16,000 bases of DNA from the NCBI GenBank assembly GCA_002162915.1, contig MABB01000090.1, positions 17,237-33,236 of the forward strand, given 5' to 3'. Made by a program: the position numbers and the translations under genes. The notes under the pieces are model-generated. The model had not been told where the DNA came from. It was given only the letters and a program-made list of their open reading frames with translations, and did no database searches. Source of the DNA: Rhodospirillales bacterium 47_12_T64. Lineage in GTDB: Bacteria; Pseudomonadota; Alphaproteobacteria; Kiloniellales; Kiloniellaceae. Each line of letters begins with the position of its first letter. Position 1 is the stretch's first letter. Shown here piece after piece: positions 13,453 through 16,000 of the stretch.

Positions 13453-15942
13453 TTACCTGCTCGCCTCATTCATTGCCTTACGCTTTTCTGCAATTTCATC
13501 AAGTTTGTTACGCCAGTTTGGATGCGAGCGCCCCAATTCATGAAAGGTATCAACCTCTAGTAATAACAGGTGTGAATAGCTGATTGATTTGACATCAGCA
13601 CTTCGCTGAGCTTCGTCCAGCAGCGCCATTTCGCCAAAAAAATCACCATGGCCAAGCCTGTGGAGTTCATCGCCAATTCTAATCTCGACCGCGCCACTTG
13701 CAATGAAATACAGGCCGTCAGCACGATCACCTTTGCGGAAAACAAAGGCATCATCGGCGAGTATTCTTGGGGTCAGTTGATTGGCAATTTGCGTGAGCTC
13801 TTCCACCTGTAAATCAGCAAAAACAGGAAATGAGGTTAGCAGTTCGGCTGTTGTTGCCCTGATATCGACGGTGGTTTTGGGACGGCTTATGACGTGTATT
13901 GAATTTGCTTCGTTGCTTAGGCTGCGCGCGAGGTCATCGCTTATAATTCCAGACTCACGCAAGGATTCAATTTGATCAACCTCTTCTTGATAGGCGAAAC
14001 GTTCCAACACGCTATGGTCCAGAGTACGGGCAAATTTGGGGTATTGCAGGCGTAGGGCAGCGAGATGACGCTCAACTTCATCAAGCCGTTGATTCAGGAT
14101 TTCGTGTAATATTTCTATGGGGCGTTCACCAAGCAGGACGCCAAGCTTCAGGTCGAGAAAAGTTATAAGTTCCATAACCATGATACGATTGATCATCAGG
14201 AACTGAAAGCGTTTACCCAAGTGTGATGCGAGAGGACGGTTGAGGCCAAGGTGGCTGTGGCACCAACTCAAAACATGAAAATTGATGTTCTGTTTGTGTG
14301 GCTTTCGCGCAGCATTAAGATAACCGAGACGCCCGTTTTCTCTGGTGGCATCGATCATATTTTCGACAGCCAAGAGGTATTGATCAACAAGCCTGTGGGG
14401 TAAAACACTGCTGAGACGTTGCTCGAACAATAACGTCTTTTCCTGGTTTGCCAAGGCAATCAGGCCGAGGGTCAGACGCTCTTTGTCGCTTATTCCTTCC
14501 TCGAATGATTTGTCTTCTGCAACACGAGAGAGGCGATTGCTGTAGGGCTTAATGGCAATATCTACGAGTTGGTTGTCCAGCTCAAATCGATTGGCAAAGC
14601 TGCTCAGGCCAGTACGAACGGTTGATAGTGATTGGGTGAGGACCTGAGTGCGAAAGGCGCGTTCGAGAGGAGAAAGCTGATCGAGCTTGAGCCACCGCAT
14701 CAAGGCGGTGAGGGTTGTTCCTTGAATGAGCAGGGTGAAAAGGGCAAAGCCGGTTGCCTGTATCGCGATAAAGCGTTGGGTTTCGGCATCAACAAGATGG
14801 TTTTCTGTGACAGCTAAAGCCAGAGCGAGGGTTACTGCACCGCGCAGGCCACCCCAGATAATTACCGTTTTAGTCGGGTTATTCACGCGTTGGGTGATTT
14901 TAGCTGCGGCGAGAAGGGGAAAAACACCAAACAGAATGACCGCTCTGGCAATGAGTGCTGCGGCCACGGCAACCAGGGTGATGAGAAGATCTGAAAGCAC
15001 AAAATCAGAGAGCAGGCCGGGAACCACGAGGGCTGCGAGAACAAAAACCAATCCACCAGCCCACCAGGCCAGTTGATCGAGAGTCGCTTGAAAGAATTTA
15101 AAGGTTTCAGGCTCGACCCGTGAACGTGCCATCGCGCTCAGGACAAGACCACTTGTTACAACAGCAACGACGCCGGATGTATGGATATAACTATTGGCCA
15201 GACTATAGACCACAAAAGGCAGGGCAACGATGATGGTAACCTGAGCAGCTTTGAAAGAGCGTAACCAGGAAAGAAGTAGAATGGCTATACGCCCGAAAAC
15301 AAGTCCGGTTAGAGTGCCGCCGATAAAAGAGAAAGAAAGTTGCTTTAGAATATATCCCTGCTCATAGGTGCCGCCAGAAATCGTCAGGGCAAGGAAGGCG
15401 CTAAAGGCTGCGATTGCTGTGGCATCATTAAGCAGGCTTTCGCCCTCGACCAGACGGGTGAGGCGGGCGGGAGCACCGAGATCCCGGAAAAGAGCAATCA
15501 CTGCACTGGGGTCGGTTGTTGCGACAATTGCACCAAACAGGAGGCAGACAACAATCGGCGCGGAAGACACCAGAGAAACAGCACCACCAATGAGGCCAAG
15601 CGCGACCACAACTCCTAAAACAGCAAGAAATATTACTGGAACGATGTCCTGTGCCAGGCGACGAACGTCGATTGTAATGGCGCCCTGAAACAACAGGATA
15701 GGCAAAAGCACATCCAAAAAAGTGGCTGATGATACCGGAATATCGATAACGAGTGCGGCCGCTTCATTAAAGCGATCGGTGAGGGTCGTGTGTAAGAGCC
15801 AGTTTGCCCCGAGAGCAATCAGAACACCAACGCCGCCCAAGACAACGGTAAAGGGCAGGCCACTACGTCTTGCAATGGGTTGAGTACAAGCAATAACGAT
15901 TAAAAGTGCTGCGATGGTGAGAACAATATCTGAAATCGGCAA
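13453..15942 (-). CDS. CPA1-type Na+/H+ antiporter with C-terminal cyclic-nucleotide-binding domain
   Basis: This 829-aa protein exchanges monovalent cations for protons at the inner membrane. The membrane domain (about 1-415, roughly 12 helices) shows the CPA1/NhaP signatures TTDPSAV (Asp144), EGESLLNDATA (Asn172, Asp173 of the ion site) and GGLRGAVTLALA (364-375). A helical cytosolic linker (about 420-700) follows. The cyclic-nucleotide-binding domain spans about 705-815, and its phosphate-binding cassette reads GEMALLDEAQRSADV (770-784) with the key Glu771 and Arg780. The architecture recalls plant SOS1 and sperm NHE exchangers and suggests gating by cAMP, cGMP or a related ligand. The start is TTG 15942 with GGGG 7 nt upstream; no downstream start would preserve the first helix. 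It leads a likely two-gene unit with the MATE exporter. Confidence 0.93.
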   Translation of the reverse strand: MPISDIVLTIAALLIVIACTQPIARRSGLPFTVVLGGVGVLIALGANWLLHTTLTDRFNEAAALVIDIPVSSATFLDVLLPILLFQGAITIDVRRLAQDIVPVIFLAVLGVVVALGLIGGAVSLVSSAPIVVCLLFGAIVATTDPSAVIALFRDLGAPARLTRLVEGESLLNDATAIAAFSAFLALTISGGTYEQGYILKQLSFSFIGGTLTGLVFGRIAILLLSWLRSFKAAQVTIIVALPFVVYSLANSYIHTSGVVAVVTSGLVLSAMARSRVEPETFKFFQATLDQLAWWAGGLVFVLAALVVPGLLSDFVLSDLLITLVAVAAALIARAVILFGVFPLLAAAKITQRVNNPTKTVIIWGGLRGAVTLALALAVTENHLVDAETQRFIAIQATGFALFTLLIQGTTLTALMRWLKLDQLSPLERAFRTQVLTQSLSTVRTGLSSFANRFELDNQLVDIAIKPYSNRLSRVAEDKSFEEGISDKERLTLGLIALANQEKTLLFEQRLSSVLPHRLVDQYLLAVENMIDATRENGRLGYLNAARKPHKQNINFHVLSWCHSHLGLNRPLASHLGKRFQFLMINRIMVMELITFLDLKLGVLLGERPIEILHEILNQRLDEVERHLAALRLQYPKFARTLDHSVLERFAYQEEVDQIESLRESGIISDDLARSLSNEANSIHVISRPKTTVDIRATTAELLTSFPVFADLQVEELTQIANQLTPRILADDAFVFRKGDRADGLYFIASGAVEIRIGDELHRLGHGDFFGEMALLDEAQRSADVKSISYSHLLLLEVDTFHELGRSHPNWRNKLDEIAEKRKAMNEASR

Positions 15943-16000
15943 GTGATAACCCCAAATTTATTTCGCCACTCTATATGGGGTAACTTTAAAGTGCTGCAAT
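15943..16000. other. Upstream edge of the antiporter gene
   Basis: These 58 bases hold the weak ribosome site (GGGG on the minus strand, 15950-15953) of the antiporter gene. A second CCCC/GGGG-containing patch, TATATGGGG, lies at 15972-15980. No clear promoter or further gene is visible before the window ends. Confidence 0.4.

Noticed and set aside
14726..15076. A 116-codon + strand frame antisense to the antiporter gene
   Set aside because: The translation is Arg/Ala/Thr-rich with no recognisable domain, as expected for the complement of a hydrophobic membrane-protein gene.

Overview
The window reads as a chromosomal segment of an alphaproteobacterium with moderate G+C. The evidence is the gene order RNase E - AmiC-type amidase - penicillin-binding protein 1A - release factor 2, which from general knowledge is a conserved alphaproteobacterial neighbourhood. 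Further support comes from the acidic insert and the C-terminal GWW motif of the RNase E, the programmed frameshift and SPY motif of RF2, and a DUF1127 protein. I cannot name the genus from sequence alone.

Layout. Positions 1-135 hold the 3' end of a PLP-dependent aminotransferase (+), which converges on rne (-) across a bidirectional terminator. rne (296-3337) and amiC (3886-5133) diverge from a 548-bp region that carries a structured rne leader. amiC, mrcA (5396-7834) and prfB (7910-9047) all run on the + strand. They handle peptidoglycan hydrolysis, peptidoglycan synthesis and translation termination. A 262-bp gap between amiC and mrcA contains an extended -10 promoter-like sequence, nested hairpins and a strong terminator. 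It looks like a small RNA or a structured leader and is the best candidate here for something undescribed.

From about 9.1 kb the content is more accessory. It starts with a 282-bp gap holding the prfB terminator and a tRNA T-arm-like fragment. A tiny DUF2061 membrane protein (-) then diverges from an XRE-type regulator (+) whose C-terminus resembles the DUF5753 sensory fold. Next a DUF1127 protein (-) diverges from a LysR regulator (+), with a clear T-N11-A dyad between them. Finally two transporters lie on the - strand: a CPA1 Na+/H+ antiporter with a C-terminal cyclic-nucleotide-binding domain, followed by a MATE exporter 62 bp downstream. Both start at TTG and are probably co-transcribed.

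No rRNA, intact tRNA, CRISPR array, insertion sequence or prophage was seen. Most genes belong to known families. The interest lies in the non-coding regions, the RNase E tail, the regulator architecture and the ligand-gated antiporter.
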